A stretch of 64,000 nucleotides of DNA from Cyanodermella asteris (GCA_900618795.1 UYJD01000009.1:62001-126000); one strand, 5' to 3'; positions 10,941 to 22,803 are shown, counted from the stretch's first letter. Numbers and translations: made by a program. Notes: a model not told the origin generated them from the sequence alone.

Positions 10941-13169
10941 CTAGCGTATTATGTCTTGAATGACTACTGCGGCGATAAGCTCCAGTCCCGAGCTGCCGAA
11001 GATACGCCGGCAAGGTATGATTTGAGCATCGAATTCCATAGCCGTGGGAAACTCCGCAGTAGCATAGATAGTCGCATACTTGCCGCTCAATCTATCTTTA
11101 ATCTTTTGATGAAAATGAGCTTGCTGCGAATCCTCGGCAGAGATATCGAAGTATTCAGCGCCGGAGCTTCTGATATCGGGTCGTCTCAGAGAATTGTGAG
11201 TCGCTCTGATCGCACGACTTCCATGCGGAGCATCGGGATGTTGGCTATACGAAAACTCGTATGTCTGATCGCTAGCGTGCGAAACAAGTCCGGTGCTTTG
11301 CCACTCAATCGAACAATCTCGTGGCAGAGCATCGACCTCAACGGCGAAGAATCCGGGAAATGCATGTGAGTCTCCGGGCGGCAATTGATACTGGTCTGAC
11401 TGATTCAGCCTTTCGAAATCAGGCAAAGGTCTGCTTTGATTCTCGCCTTGCACCCATATCTGTGATTTGAGATTTCGCTGATCCCAGACGTCGACATCCT
11501 CGTCATCATCTGAATCTTGCATGACAGGTGGCTTGTGGGCCTCGATCCAGATCTGAAGCGCAATTTTGGCTCTCTGTTCGAAATCATCGCTTGGAGCAAG
11601 ATACGCCACTGTTCCAGTCCAGAACCCGACCTGCTGTTCACTCCCAATACGCCACAGGTGCTGCAGACTCAAAGCCGCCGAATGAGCAAAGTCGAGTCCG
11701 TCATTGCCAGCCTTGGGCTCATATTTCTCCATGGATCCAGGCACAAGTGGGATTTGGCCCGCGATAAAAACGAAGGAATGGCCTTGGGCGCAGGGTACTG
11801 ATCGAGCTTGTGAGTACGGTCCGATGTTTGCCGGTGCCCAGTAACTTCGCGTCTGAACGTGGAGACCCTTTCGCTCTGCAGGCATCACATCGGATATTGC
11901 TGAAAGAACGAGATCTACATCGGTTGGCAGACGATCGCCGCAGGCGATTGTGACTCGAGATGGCGGAAGAGGATGCTGGAAATGCTGGCCGTAGATGCTG
12001 TTGAACGTGGCGAAGTCTGACATAGAACGTAGAAGAACGACCGTGTGGAGCACGTTGGAGCTGTCAAGATCGCGACAAGTAAGACTCTGATACAGTTCTT
12101 TGCAGACTGTGTGGCTCTGCTCCTCAATTGTGTTTGGCAGCCTTTTGCTGCAAATGTTGCTCAGATAGAGCATTCCCCGAGCTTCGGATTTTACAGCAGG
12201 GAGAGAGTTATACTTGGGAAAATGCTTGAGCACACAAGCCCTACTGTCCGGTGAAGTCTGAGCCAAGTTCAAAACCTTTGAGCTCAATAGAATGAGTTCT
12301 ATATGCTTGTCGTACAAAGCAGCGGAGGTTATGGAGGGACCTGTTGAAGCTTCTTGCAATTCCACAGAGCCTTTCCTGAAGTTCAAGAACGCCTCTCCTC
12401 CACCTGCTTTGACGGTAACAACGTCTTCGTCGTCAACGATTAGACGGCCTTTCCAAAACGGCGAGGGGCCACTGAGAACGAGCGTCTCAAACTCGCCGCC
12501 CTCCCCAAGAACACTGCCGCCAAAGCGGTCCACAGCTCTCTGTACGCGCTGAATCGTGCGCTCATCGCATAAATTCTGCCATAAGAAAGAGTCGTCAAGA
12601 CCTCCGGACGCAACTTTGATTATCCTCACATCGAGACCTATCAATCGCATATGACGGAGCAGCGCGGCTTGGGAGGCATCTGAATGTGGCAACGAAGGGT
12701 ATTGCCACAGATAAGCAAGAGGCGTCAGTCCGAGCCGTAGCGCCACAGACTCGACTCGAGTGCGCTGGTAAGTGGACAGAATAGCGCCCGTCGACACGGC
12801 ATTGGCTTCCGGGTGCGCCTTTTTCACTTCGGCTAGCAGGGCTAGAATGTCTTCCGTCTCGTCGCCAGAGATGGCGGTTGGTGTGTAGTCCTTGGACTTG
12901 TGCTGGGCCGTGCCTGTGATCGCACGGCGGTAGAGCGGAAGCTCCAAGGCCTCTGCGTACAATGGGATGATGCTGTGGCCGGCGGTTTGGAACATGAAAG
13001 AGTTGAGGTCCTCTTCTGCATACTGGGGTGGGACATTCGAGTCGGATTCGTGATTGGGATGCAGGTTTGCCAATGCTACGATGCGATGACCTTGATGGAT
13101 GCAGTGTAGCATTGAATACATGGAATCCTTGCCACCCGATATCAGAGCGATGACATTGAGGCCCATCAT
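10941..13169 (-). CDS. DPH6: Diphthine-ammonia ligase Dph6 with tandem RidA-like C-terminal domains
   Basis: A single exon encodes 742 residues. The N-terminal ATP-pyrophosphatase (PP-loop) domain shows SGGKDS at 11-16, and further conserved blocks include ALANLHP, a YQRTRVE segment and LGEGGEFETLVLSGP. The C-terminal half has two YjgF/RidA-like regions (for example YWAPANIGPYSQA), the architecture of fungal Dph6 (yeast YLR143W). The enzyme amidates diphthine on the elongation factor eEF2 histidine in the last step of diphthamide synthesis, in the cytosol. The start is fixed by the PP-loop at the extreme N-terminus; either of two adjacent methionines could be used. An in-frame small intron cannot be excluded, but none is needed. 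Confidence 0.92.
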   Translation of the reverse strand: MMGLNVIALISGGKDSMYSMLHCIHQGHRIVALANLHPNHESDSNVPPQYAEEDLNSFMFQTAGHSIIPLYAEALELPLYRRAITGTAQHKSKDYTPTAISGDETEDILALLAEVKKAHPEANAVSTGAILSTYQRTRVESVALRLGLTPLAYLWQYPSLPHSDASQAALLRHMRLIGLDVRIIKVASGGLDDSFLWQNLCDERTIQRVQRAVDRFGGSVLGEGGEFETLVLSGPSPFWKGRLIVDDEDVVTVKAGGGEAFLNFRKGSVELQEASTGPSITSAALYDKHIELILLSSKVLNLAQTSPDSRACVLKHFPKYNSLPAVKSEARGMLYLSNICSKRLPNTIEEQSHTVCKELYQSLTCRDLDSSNVLHTVVLLRSMSDFATFNSIYGQHFQHPLPPSRVTIACGDRLPTDVDLVLSAISDVMPAERKGLHVQTRSYWAPANIGPYSQARSVPCAQGHSFVFIAGQIPLVPGSMEKYEPKAGNDGLDFAHSAALSLQHLWRIGSEQQVGFWTGTVAYLAPSDDFEQRAKIALQIWIEAHKPPVMQDSDDDEDVDVWDQRNLKSQIWVQGENQSRPLPDFERLNQSDQYQLPPGDSHAFPGFFAVEVDALPRDCSIEWQSTGLVSHASDQTYEFSYSQHPDAPHGSRAIRATHNSLRRPDIRSSGAEYFDISAEDSQQAHFHQKIKDRLSGKYATIYATAEFPTAMEFDAQIIPCRRIFGSSGLELIAAVVIQDIIR

Positions 13170-14766
13170 CTTGGCAAATTTGCGTATTCCTAGGGTTCAA
13201 ACGTGAAGGTGCGGTTGCTTTCCCACACGAAAAACATCGAGCTGCAGCTGTGGGTGGCTGACAGGTGGTATTGAGATCCAAACAATGATCGTCAATTGAC
13301 CAGTGTCGACTACCCTCGTGTCTAAGTGCCGGTCGTCTTGGGACTTTTCAAGAATCACCCGATGAAGTAGGTGGGAAGTTCCACATCCCGATCCCGTGAA
13401 ACTGTGGGGCCGGCGCGTCGACGGAAAGCGCTCGAACCTCAAGCTCTCTGCAGTAGCTTGTTGGTCACATCAGTGACTCTGAGCGAGATACCACCAACGA
13501 CGGTGACTAGTAATAACGCAATTAGTCTTGATGCCAAGTAGGTGGTAGTGGTGAAGTTGTCGTGTCGCTATCAGAGATCGACTTTGATCTCCAACTGCGG
13601 GTCCGGCGCTTTGACGGCACTCACATAGCCTTTCCGAAATAGATTGTCGATGCACCACACACACCGTCTAAGCTAAAGTCTTCGTGATCACATTCATGTT
13701 GAGAATGTATTCAACTTCGACATTGGAAACAGTCGCTACTGCATCGCCCTCGCGCAGTCTGACATAGTTGTTAACACGAGAAAATTCTATCTTCTGTGCC
13801 GGGAAACTCTGTTTCTGAAATCCGGAAATGGTTCATAGCTTTCAGCACGGAACTAGCAGAACGCAAGTCCAGGGCCAGACCCTTCACTGCAGACCGTACA
13901 TGATGTGGAGGAGACTTTGAGATCGTCAGAGAACAAAGTTCGAAGAAGCATGCGCATCTCTGGCCCGTGGGTTGTCGGTTTGCCTGGTCACGGTATGTGG
14001 TTGGCTAATTCCTCATGCAATGTTGTTCCGTCGGCATGGCTAGCGTGAGGTGTGCCGAAGGTTGTTATAACTACAGCGACAAAGTGTCTCACTTCAGCCG
14101 TCATGGGATTAACTAAGAGCTTCCCAGCCACAGGAATGTTACCAAATTGAAACTTTTGCCTTCGCAGATTCCGCGCAAGTTGAGCTCGTTGAAATTTCTA
14201 TGCAGTCGACAACAAGCTGTTGTTTACGCCATCCTCTGCAAAAACGAATGCAGGTGTGTGCAAGGTTGTAAGCTGGCAGCGAGAAGTCTTTGCCCCGTCA
14301 CTCACCCGACTGGCCAGCCGAGGTTTTCGAGGCTTACTGTGTGTGCATCAACAAGACAGCCACAAGCGAATGGTGGAATCGGCAGAGGCGGCCGTCCATG
14401 ACTGCGGAATGTTCGACTCGTAAGGCATCGGATTTTGCTGAATGCGGCCACGAACCTTGATTTGATGGGACTGTCAACCGGCTGCGTCCGCTCGGGAAAA
14501 ACTGCTTACAGTAAGCCAACTTGCATAAATCTGCAGTATCGAGTCCACTTCAATTTCTGATGGAGGGTGCCGTCAATCACTTGGCTGAATGCTCGTCGTC
14601 ACAATCAACTGGTGCGGTTCGGCATAATTTCTTTGTCTTCGCTGCGAAGAGAATGAACGAGAATCCAGGCAGCCTGTCAGGGTAGTGGACTGCCCGATAG
14701 AGGGCCATTGAAGGTTCTCGCATGAAATATCATTAAACATAAAACTAATGGCCATCTCGTGCATCG
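13170..14766. other. Intergenic DPH6 to SRS2
   Basis: About 1.6 kb lie between the DPH6 start and the SRS2 stop, both on the minus strand. Scattered short open frames run on both strands, and none carries a recognisable motif or codon pattern. The DPH6 promoter should lie in the left part. I looked for a tRNA gene near the GGTTCAAAC string at about 13193 and found no cloverleaf. Confidence 0.45.
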
Positions 14767-17700
14767 TTATCGTGTACCAAAGCTGCTTGATCGTGCACCG
14801 CCTTTACCGCCCCTGGAACTCCAAGGCATCATCGGTCCTCTCGTGCCCAGCCTGCGCGGCCCCGATGCTTGCATGCCTCCGGCCAATCGAGACATCGTAG
14901 TATTGTGGGTTGTGGTGGCAGCTACCACTGCTCTATGCGCGCTGGCCTTACCTGGCGCATCCATGCTCTGTGATACATGATTGGACGCATCATCAGTCGG
15001 TGCGTCATCCGGGGGCGGTGAACTTGACAACAGAACATATTTCTGTTGCAGTATCGGGCCACCATCCACAGTATTGACAACCGGCTTTCTAAGAGGTGCA
15101 AATGAAGATGATGGGCACAAGATTCTGTTGACTGCGGTGGTAGGAACCGCAGGCATTGGCTGCCTGGACGTGATTCGCATGGACTGGTTGTAGGACAGAG
15201 CCATGGGCTGTTGTGCTTGAATAGCATACATGGGTCTCTTCAACTCAGGCCTGTCAGGTGATGGTGGTTCAGGTTCTTCCACCCGTGCTTTTGTCGCCAT
15301 GTTTCCGCCTCCGAACCAGCTAGCCAAACTTGCTTGACCAGTCTCGCGCTTTGTCGCTCTGCCTTTGCTCGCCTTTGATGTCTCGCCAGCATCGTCTCTG
15401 CCAGAGCTGCTTACATCTGATTTTGAGGCTGCTGCTTTCTCAGATTGTCTGCTAGCCTGGATCTGCATTTGTTCCGCAGCGCTCATGAACCCGGATGTCT
15501 GGGGCGGCATTGTGGAACGAGACGAATTGGGCATTGTCGTGTTTGAGTATAGCAAAGATCGCACCTCATTACGGGCAGCGTCTGCAGCTTCCTGTTCAGA
15601 GATTTTCCGGCGCTTGGTCCCGTGCTTGACCGTCGTGAAGCCGTGGTCACTTTGTAGACCAGACCATAAGACGGCGTTCTCGGTGGGCGCCGGCTGACCG
15701 TCGAGCGGCCATCTGTCGTCAAGCATACTTTCCAAGCTGCATTCTCGTATGGCTCCGGCCAATTTGCTTGTGTCTGGGCATTCCCTGCCAAGTATGGAGG
15801 CTATGTCTTCGAAGACATGATACTCAAGCATGTGTCCTTGTGTTGCCAAACGGTCTCCAACATTGGAGTCGTCAATATAGATCGAGATTGTGGTTTCTTC
15901 GCCCATGGAACTGCGTATGGGCCGGCTTAGGTACAGCAGGGCTTTGGCTCTGGTCATAGCAACGTATAGAAGGCGTCGCTCTTCATCGCCATCTTCATTC
16001 CTCGAATGCGGAATGTTGCCTTGATAGCATGCCGGAATGAAGACAACAGGCCACTCGAGACCTTTGGCAGCATGTATGGTAGATATCGTTATATTATTGT
16101 TAATGCGCCCCTCAGAATCAGTCTCATCTTCCGTCTGCTTCTCTGTTGAGAGAGCGACGTTGGCCAGGAACCTGATCAGCGTTTCCGCTGCTCCTGAAGG
16201 CGCTTGCTGCTCCACGTCTTCGAGCGTTGGCAGAGCCTCTTCGGCGCTTTCTGAGGCTTCAGCACCGTATGAGGCATCGTCCGCTTGAGCAAAGAGTTCC
16301 TGCACATTCTCCCAGCGGATTTCATGGTCCTCCTTGTACTTATGTTCCAGGTAGTCCGAGAATTTCAGCATCTTGACCAAGTGTTCCAGCAAAATGCGGG
16401 GGGTTGCAAAGCGTTCCTGGCCTGCGAGCTTCTTTTGGCAGTTCAGGATGATGTTGACGAGCGTGCCAATGCCGGACAGCTGCGGTGCATTCAACTTGGT
16501 CTTAATCTTCGACCCCTTCGCGGCTCTTGACACAAGGCGCCACATCGTCGTCTTCTCCTGGATAGCTTCCTCAAGCAGAGCTTTTATCGTCGCATCGCCG
16601 ACATGCCTCGGAGGTACATTTATGATTCTCGCGAGCGCATCACTGTTCTCGGGCTGCGCAATGACGCGAAGATAATCAAGAAGTATCTTGACCTCGGCGC
16701 GGTCGAAGAACTTGACGCCGCCAACCATGCGGTACGGCACTCCATGCTTCCCCAAAGATGCCTCGATCTGTCGCGATAGGGCGGCAGTTCGTAATAGGAT
16801 AGCAAAGTCAGAGTAGATCATAAGACCAGCGCTCAAGGTGAATAAGCGCTTGATCTCGGAAACAATCCATTCTGCTTCAGTAGCTGCGTTAGGCAGTAAC
16901 CTGAATACAGGTGCCTTGCCATTCCGGTGAACTGCCATTAGCTGTTTTTGAGGTCTGACCGTGTCTTGCTCAATCAGCTTCTGTGCAACCTTCAATATCT
17001 TGCCCGCCGATCTGTAGTTGTATTCAAGATTGATGACCAAAGTCTCCGGCCAGAGCGTCTGCATTTTGGTAAGATTCGTGATCTCGGCATTTCTCCATCC
17101 GTAGATGCTTTGGTCCGGGTCGCCAACAGTCGTTATGTTCTTGCACCTACGGGCGAAAAGATTCATCAAATCGAATTGAACAGAGTTTGTGTCCTGAAAT
17201 TCATCAATCAGCACGGCTTGAACGTTGTTGACGCATTCGGGATGGTCGCGAAGAAGCCGTAGGCAACGAAGCAGCAAATCGTCATAATCCAGAAGATTCG
17301 AGGTTGCTAAATACTCTTCGTATTGTTGGTAAATGGTGACGAATTCGTGTTGATCGGCGCCCTTGTTTTTCTTGGTATGCTCGCGTTGCAATTGTTCCCA
17401 TCCAACTTTCCTAGCCTTACAGCTAGATATCTTGCTCCTGGCTTGCTTTGGCTCAATGGTAAATTGGCCCCGCTTCACAATGCGGGTGATGATACCCATT
17501 GTATCTGACGTGTCTGCGATACCAAAACCCTTCTTGATACCAATCAAATGACCGTAGTAAGAGAGGTATCGTCTACAGACACTGTGAAAGGTTCCAAGAA
17601 CGACTTTGCTGCCAACCCCATCACCGATAAGTTTGGCAACACGTTCTTTCATCTCTCGGGAACTTTTGATCGTGAATGTCAGACAGATCACGTTCCATGG

Positions 17701-17850
17701 CAGGAAACCACGATCCCCGAGCAGGTGAGCGACTCGAGAAGTAAGTGTCTTTGTCTTGCCAGATCCTGGCGGCGCAAGGACTTGCACAACGTCAGCCTCT
17801 GCAACAACGGCGGCCAGCTGCGCCGGATTCAGATTTTCGAGGTGGGCCAT
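14767..17850 (-). CDS. SRS2: UvrD-family 3'-5' DNA helicase Srs2
   Basis: A single exon encodes 1,027 residues of superfamily 1A helicase. Motifs seen are the Q-motif (LNPAQ, 7-11), Walker A APPGSGKT at 26-33, motif Ia (TFTIKSSREMKERV), motif II IDEFQDTN, motif III GDPDQSIYGWR, motif IV YRSAGKIL, motif V TIHAAKGLEWPVVF and motif VI LYVAMTRAKALLYL. Srs2 strips Rad51 filaments and restrains recombination at replication forks. The C-terminal 300 residues are disordered. They hold a PCNA-box-like segment, Q839-A-S-L-A-S-W-F846, inside a Lys/Arg/Ser-rich stretch, consistent with the PCNA interaction known for yeast Srs2, although there the site is at the very C-terminus. The start is set by the Q-motif directly after the first methionine. 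Other fungal UvrD-like helicases are the only realistic alternative. Confidence 0.92.
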   Translation of the reverse strand: MAHLENLNPAQLAAVVAEADVVQVLAPPGSGKTKTLTSRVAHLLGDRGFLPWNVICLTFTIKSSREMKERVAKLIGDGVGSKVVLGTFHSVCRRYLSYYGHLIGIKKGFGIADTSDTMGIITRIVKRGQFTIEPKQARSKISSCKARKVGWEQLQREHTKKNKGADQHEFVTIYQQYEEYLATSNLLDYDDLLLRCLRLLRDHPECVNNVQAVLIDEFQDTNSVQFDLMNLFARRCKNITTVGDPDQSIYGWRNAEITNLTKMQTLWPETLVINLEYNYRSAGKILKVAQKLIEQDTVRPQKQLMAVHRNGKAPVFRLLPNAATEAEWIVSEIKRLFTLSAGLMIYSDFAILLRTAALSRQIEASLGKHGVPYRMVGGVKFFDRAEVKILLDYLRVIAQPENSDALARIINVPPRHVGDATIKALLEEAIQEKTTMWRLVSRAAKGSKIKTKLNAPQLSGIGTLVNIILNCQKKLAGQERFATPRILLEHLVKMLKFSDYLEHKYKEDHEIRWENVQELFAQADDASYGAEASESAEEALPTLEDVEQQAPSGAAETLIRFLANVALSTEKQTEDETDSEGRINNNITISTIHAAKGLEWPVVFIPACYQGNIPHSRNEDGDEERRLLYVAMTRAKALLYLSRPIRSSMGEETTISIYIDDSNVGDRLATQGHMLEYHVFEDIASILGRECPDTSKLAGAIRECSLESMLDDRWPLDGQPAPTENAVLWSGLQSDHGFTTVKHGTKRRKISEQEAADAARNEVRSLLYSNTTMPNSSRSTMPPQTSGFMSAAEQMQIQASRQSEKAAASKSDVSSSGRDDAGETSKASKGRATKRETGQASLASWFGGGNMATKARVEEPEPPSPDRPELKRPMYAIQAQQPMALSYNQSMRITSRQPMPAVPTTAVNRILCPSSSFAPLRKPVVNTVDGGPILQQKYVLLSSSPPPDDAPTDDASNHVSQSMDAPGKASAHRAVVAATTTHNTTMSRLAGGMQASGPRRLGTRGPMMPWSSRGGKGGARSSSFGTR

Positions 17851-18172
17851 CTTGTCGAGGAGGACGGCCTCAGCCGTGCTCTCGACAAATTTAGACAGTG
17901 CAGTCAGATGAGCATTGAATCAATCGCGTAGAGGCGATGTGACGCGTCTCGGACAAGACTCCGGCTACGCTCACACGTGACCAAGTTTGTTTCACTGACA
18001 ATGGAGCCCGCATGGAATCATGAACCATGAGACATCTACGATCGCATGCTGAAATCGAAACCTTGTGGCCATGGAACTTGGTGTGGAATAGAACAACCTC
18101 TCTGCATCCTCGATGCCATATTATACACAAGTCAATTTACAGAGCAAAGGCATAACTGCACCAGCGATGCGA
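17851..18172. promoter_or_regulatory. SRS2 upstream region / LYAR-like gene 3' region
   Basis: These 322 bp separate the stop of the LYAR-like gene from the SRS2 start on the same strand. They should contain one terminator and the SRS2 promoter. No specific motif is claimed. Confidence 0.35.
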
Positions 18173-20024
18173 TCAGTCCTCTTCATCGAGAGCAAAGAGA
18201 ACAAATTCGCCGCGGTCGTTTCTTCTCAGACGAAGACACTTCCAGAGCTCCTTCTCGTCATCCATCTTGCCGCGCTCGCGTTCTTCCTTTCGTAGTCCGT
18301 CGCTGCCTAATCGCTCCCGATGATAGCGTTTCAAAGCTTTATTCATACTGTATCCCTTTTCGCTGTCGGGTCCTTTTGTAATAAAGCTGAAGAACAAGTC
18401 GGCTCGCGACTTTTGTCCATATACAACCATCTGGCCGTTGGTACCGTTTTGGCGGCGGTCGTCATCAATGTCTTCGTAGTCATCATCAGAGTCGGAACCC
18501 TTGCCGACATTGTATTCAATGGCTTTGGGTTTCCGTCGTCGCTCACCGCTATCTCCTGAAGCTCTGCGTGTTCGCTCGCGATCGGGATGTTCGTCCGAGC
18601 GATGCTTGTGGCTGCGATGGTGTTTACGTGGTCGGCTTTCATCGCTGGTTCTTCGTGATTTTCGAACTTTCACTAAGGCACCGGCGTGGCTCCCAATCGT
18701 GCTTGTCGCACTTGGCCGACCTCGCCTTGACTCCTTACCATCAGTGTCATGGTCCTTGTCGCGCTTGCGCTCTCGGTCCCGACGTTGTTTAGTCGCATGT
18801 AGTGGTGTCTCCTCGACATCCGACTCATCTGAAGCTTTACCGTTAGAGTACGCTGGTGACGGCGGGAAAGGATCCCTACCGGTCTTGGACAGCATACGCG
18901 TCAAGCCTCCAGTGAGTCCCGAGTGTTGAAGAGGAGGAGCTTCGTAATCGGGATCATCGACCTCCATGCGATGTGCCTGGGAAAGATCGAGCTCCTCTAC
19001 TTGTCGCTTCCGCTTCTTGTCAGTGGGCTTTTTGACTGTAGATGTCACGACCTCTGGAGCGTAGAGAGATGGCGACTCGTGACGTCGGCGTGATTCTTTG
19101 GGTGCAGGTGTGCGGTACAAGTCACGCTCCTTGTGAGCCGGCACTGGTCCGTGGCCATAGGTGAACCCATTCGATGTCAGCGTTCCATCATACTCAATCA
19201 TCTTCTGATCACGGTGCTCGTCTTGTGACGAAGCAGGGGAATTCGAGTGAGATCGGAAAATGGCGGGGGCATGAGCGATCATTTGCATGGGTTCATGAGC
19301 AGAGAGATCGACCTTGGAGGCATTAGGCGTGTCGTCGTTCACCAGGAAGTCGAACACATTAGGTTTCGCAGGGAGAGTGGCCGATGGCGGCGGGGAGGGA
19401 GCTGATGGGGGAGCATCGACAATGGCTATGGCGGTCGAGTTGTCGTATCTACCGGGCTCCTCGGGAGCGTCTTCGACGTATGCTTGCCGTTTCTGCTCAT
19501 GGGGCTCGATGATGTTGACTTTCTTCTGTTTGGTAGGCTTCTCTTTGTAGAGAGCTCCCTGGTACTTTTGATCTTCGGTAATGCATGACTGTCGAGGACT
19601 TTTGGTTAGCGTCGGTCGTCTGGTGAAAGCGAGCTTGAAGATTTGCAACATGGCTGTCGGCAAAGAAGTGGAGAGACAAGGAAGAATCGAGTATAAAGTT
19701 CCATACGCCCTACACGTGGTCTGCCTCCTCTTGCGACGGTGGGAGAGTTGGGGTACGTACGGTATGGGTTCGGTAGGAATGGCCGGCGAAGGTGGTCATG
19801 CAGTCAAGGCAAGTGAACTGGCCATAGCAACGGTTGTAATGCGGGTCGAGTTTCTTCTTGGTGAAGACATCGCCGCAATTCTATTAGACTGATTAGCTGG
19901 TTGCCCAATTGGGTGTCGGTGTCGCAGGTGTTGCGCAAGAATTGTCTGCAGTAGTGCCCGACGGCGTTGCGATCAAGGGATGGGGCAGCAAGTCAGCACT
20001 CACCTCGCACTGGAAGGAAACCAT
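18173..20024 (-). CDS. LYAR-type C2HC zinc-finger protein (UPF0743/YCR087C-A-like)
   Basis: Three exons, 20004-20024, 19761-19880 and 18173-19588, give 518 residues. The first intron ends TAATAG, and the second (172 nt) begins GTACGTACC and has a branch GCTAACC. Splicing builds the LYAR N-terminus: C6-x2-C9, H21, C25, then C31-x2-C34 and the THTSCITEDQKYQGALYK block typical of LYAR and yeast YCR087C-A. The remainder is low-complexity, rich in Arg/Lys/Ser/Glu, with repeated KRKR-type basic patches that fit a nucleolar protein. The last 100 residues hold a conserved-looking segment (KGPDSEKGYSMNKALKRYHRERLG) broken here only for description. Human LYAR works in rRNA processing and transcription; the function in fungi is poorly known. 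Both introns lie in the zinc-finger region, so unspliced ORF calling would miss the finger. Confidence 0.9.
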
Positions 20025-22803
20025 GGCGAGGCAGCTAGCAGCGGCGGCGGCGGTGTGAATATCGTGGCAGCAGGCGTAAGGTCGGCGTCGTGCACATTGG
20101 GTTCGAGTTTGCGGTGAGGGAGGATTGGGTTCGGGAGAGTAGGATAGTGGAGTTGGTCGGCGCTGATGAGAGAAAACAAAGAGGCGCCAAGGAGGGCGAT
20201 GCGATGTGCAACGAAACAGCGCTCAAATCAGTCTGTGAACAACCACTCATGCAAGCCCCTGGCTCCTGCGGCACCCCGTTTCAGCGACTATCTGGCTCGA
20301 CGGGTTCGCCTGCTGTTGGCCCTGAAACGCCTCCGTCCTCGACTATCGCTATGTGGCCCGGCCGGCTGCTGCTATTCCTGGCTGGTGATTGCGACTCGAT
20401 GATGCTTCCCCACGCAGTTCTGTTGCACTGCTTGAGGTGGTCGCCTCTAGAGCTGCGACCGTGCTGATGGTGCCGACGACGGCCACTCCTGGAGACTTTC
20501 GCGATGCGATCGGGTCTGCCACTCTCGGCACGCGATAATCGTAACTGGAAAGCCGGTACGCGGGCGGTCGAGCGGGTGATGCGGTCGTACAGGAAGCCAG
20601 ATTTATAGCGATGCGCTGACTGTCGCAGTTGCGGTCCAACCAGAGAGACCGCAGGGCGCGCGTCTCGAGACATACATCTCTATATAGCCAGCCTGTCAGG
20701 TCCTCCGATTCGTCGCATGATCATTCCGTCTGTTTATCCTCCGACCTTGGCCCTCCGCCTTGCCCTCCTTCATACTCAATCCAGTATCATGCGCTGCTCG
20801 TCCGCGGCTCCTTCCAAGTCGCCGGTCATCGTCGCGTGTTCTCGTGATCTATCAGCTCCAATTGGGTGCCACACGACCCGAACGCGTGCAAAGTACTGTG
20901 ACTTTGGGTCGCAGGGCCATGTGCTGCGCGGCCGGGTCCAAGGTACACTTTGCGCACTAGCTTGGGTGCGGACCCTGGACGAAAGGGGTCAGATGATGTT
21001 GGCGCCATGACAGGATCAACATCTCCCCAGCTCCTTCTGTGTTAATTCATCCCCAGCTGAGCGAGTCGGGCGACAGGCCGCCACAGTTGACCGCTCTTGA
21101 ATGTCCGACGAGCGCCTGGGATACCCTTGCCTGCGCCAAGACATCAATCTTTGGAGAGTCAGATCGACATTTGATGAGCTCCGACTTGTGGTGACTGTTG
21201 TCTCCTGCTTGCTTTGCAGCCCAGGTCTATGGTTATGCGTCGAGCACGTGAACAACATGAGGAACGGACAAGGTCTGGGGCTATGAGCAATGGCAAACTG
21301 GCAGGGATTGTTCCTCAAACAAGGTCGCAGGAATTAGGTGCTGACTCTGTACTTTGAGACGCTCCCCGATTGTGCGGCAGAGCTTTGCTGTAGATACGGC
21401 ACAGTGTGAGCTTGTGTAACGAATAGGATGGGGGAAAGAAACTGTTACCCACCCCTGCACATTCTTCTCCAACACTGACTGAGTGAATACCTAGGTTCGA
21501 AAACATGTACTGCTGTAAGTACACCCAATAGTACTCTGGTGGGTGCAAACGCCGGACGACAATCACATTTTATGACGGAAGGGCTTCAGAATGAGCTCAT
21601 GCTCAGCATATCGAACTTTGTAACATGGCCCCTTTTGTAAGTTAGACAACTCTTCTATTGCATAGAAACGTACATGAAAGCCCAAGACTTCGATAAGCCA
21701 GTGGTAGAGCGAGGCTTGGACCGCATGCTCTTTGACACCTTGATCGATCGCGATTCGTCCTCGATCAGATGGTGTGTCAAGACTTTATCCAAACTTGATT
21801 TTGTGGCTTCTGCAGCGTTTGTTGAGAGAGTGGAGACGCAATGCCTGCATTGAAAGCGAAGGGCTCGCTCTAGGGCCCATGTCGACGAAGACGAGGCCTG
21901 GTGCCCCAAAATGGCAGGCCCACAAGTTTGAAAACCAGCCTTTGATGCCCCAGCGGATCGAGATTCAATCTTTTAATCTGGGGGACGTGCATCATTGTCT
22001 ATCCCGGGGATGTATCGCGAGCCGTACACCAGGTTCTCGGACATATTTGAGGGTTGTTTGGTTGCGCTTGCCTCTTCCTGTGGGCCAGCCCACCAACCAG
22101 ATACGGTGGCGAACAAGTGAACAAACCCACCTTTACGCCTCAAATCGTTCTCATTACAGACAGTTACCAATGTTCAGATGGAAGATGCCCGGGACCCGAG
22201 CTTGCCATTATGCTGCCTCCATGGAATGAGCCTTACTATTGAATTTAAAATATCACTGGCGGAATTGTTGTCACACGTTGGTAGGCCGTTTGAATGCCCC
22301 TGGGGTTGCCTTCAGATGCGCGGCTGAGCGCCGATAGGTGACCTTCGTGCGCTTCACTATTTTTAAGAGAAGCTCGCCTCATGCGTAAAGGTTTGAGAAA
22401 ATCGGTGGTGGTGATTCGCGCTTGACGCTGCTGCCTTCCTGCTTCAGCCCAGACGTTGAATAGACTGACTCACTGATGAATCGCACCGGGAAACGCGCGA
22501 CACGTCCCTACTTTGCTGCAGACCGCTTCACAAACTTTTCACGCTTCCGCAGAATGAGGCTGCTGTCATCGCCTGGTGAGGTCTGACCCCAAGCCTGGGC
22601 TGCAAATTCAACCAGCCACTCGTCCTTTTCGCCCTCAGTCGCACATCGCATGCATCTTGGTCGCTGTCGGACTCGCGCTCTTTCTTCATAGGCCTGAATT
22701 GAATACCATCACGCTCGCTTCGTCTCATCCCCAAAAAGGGAGCCAAATCACCCCATATACACACACACCGGGACCTTTTTCTATACAGCTACTCATTTAC
22801 AGC
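20025..22803. other. Large intergenic region before the kinase array
   Basis: About 2.8 kb without a convincing gene lie between the divergently oriented LYAR-like gene and the first kinase, the longest empty stretch in the window. Open frames up to about 150 codons exist on both strands but are compositionally unlike proteins and lack motifs. It should include both promoters. A TATA-like ctatata occurs near 20691. A rapidly evolving small gene or a non-coding transcript cannot be excluded from sequence alone. Confidence 0.45.

Noticed and set aside
13160-13220. tRNA gene suggested by a GGTTCAAAC B-box-like string
   Set aside because: No matching acceptor or anticodon stems could be folded around it.
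20281-20673. 130-codon Arg/Ser-rich minus-strand frame
   Set aside because: It overlaps other equally long frames in the same segment, has no motif, and is compositionally typical of chance frames in GC-rich DNA.
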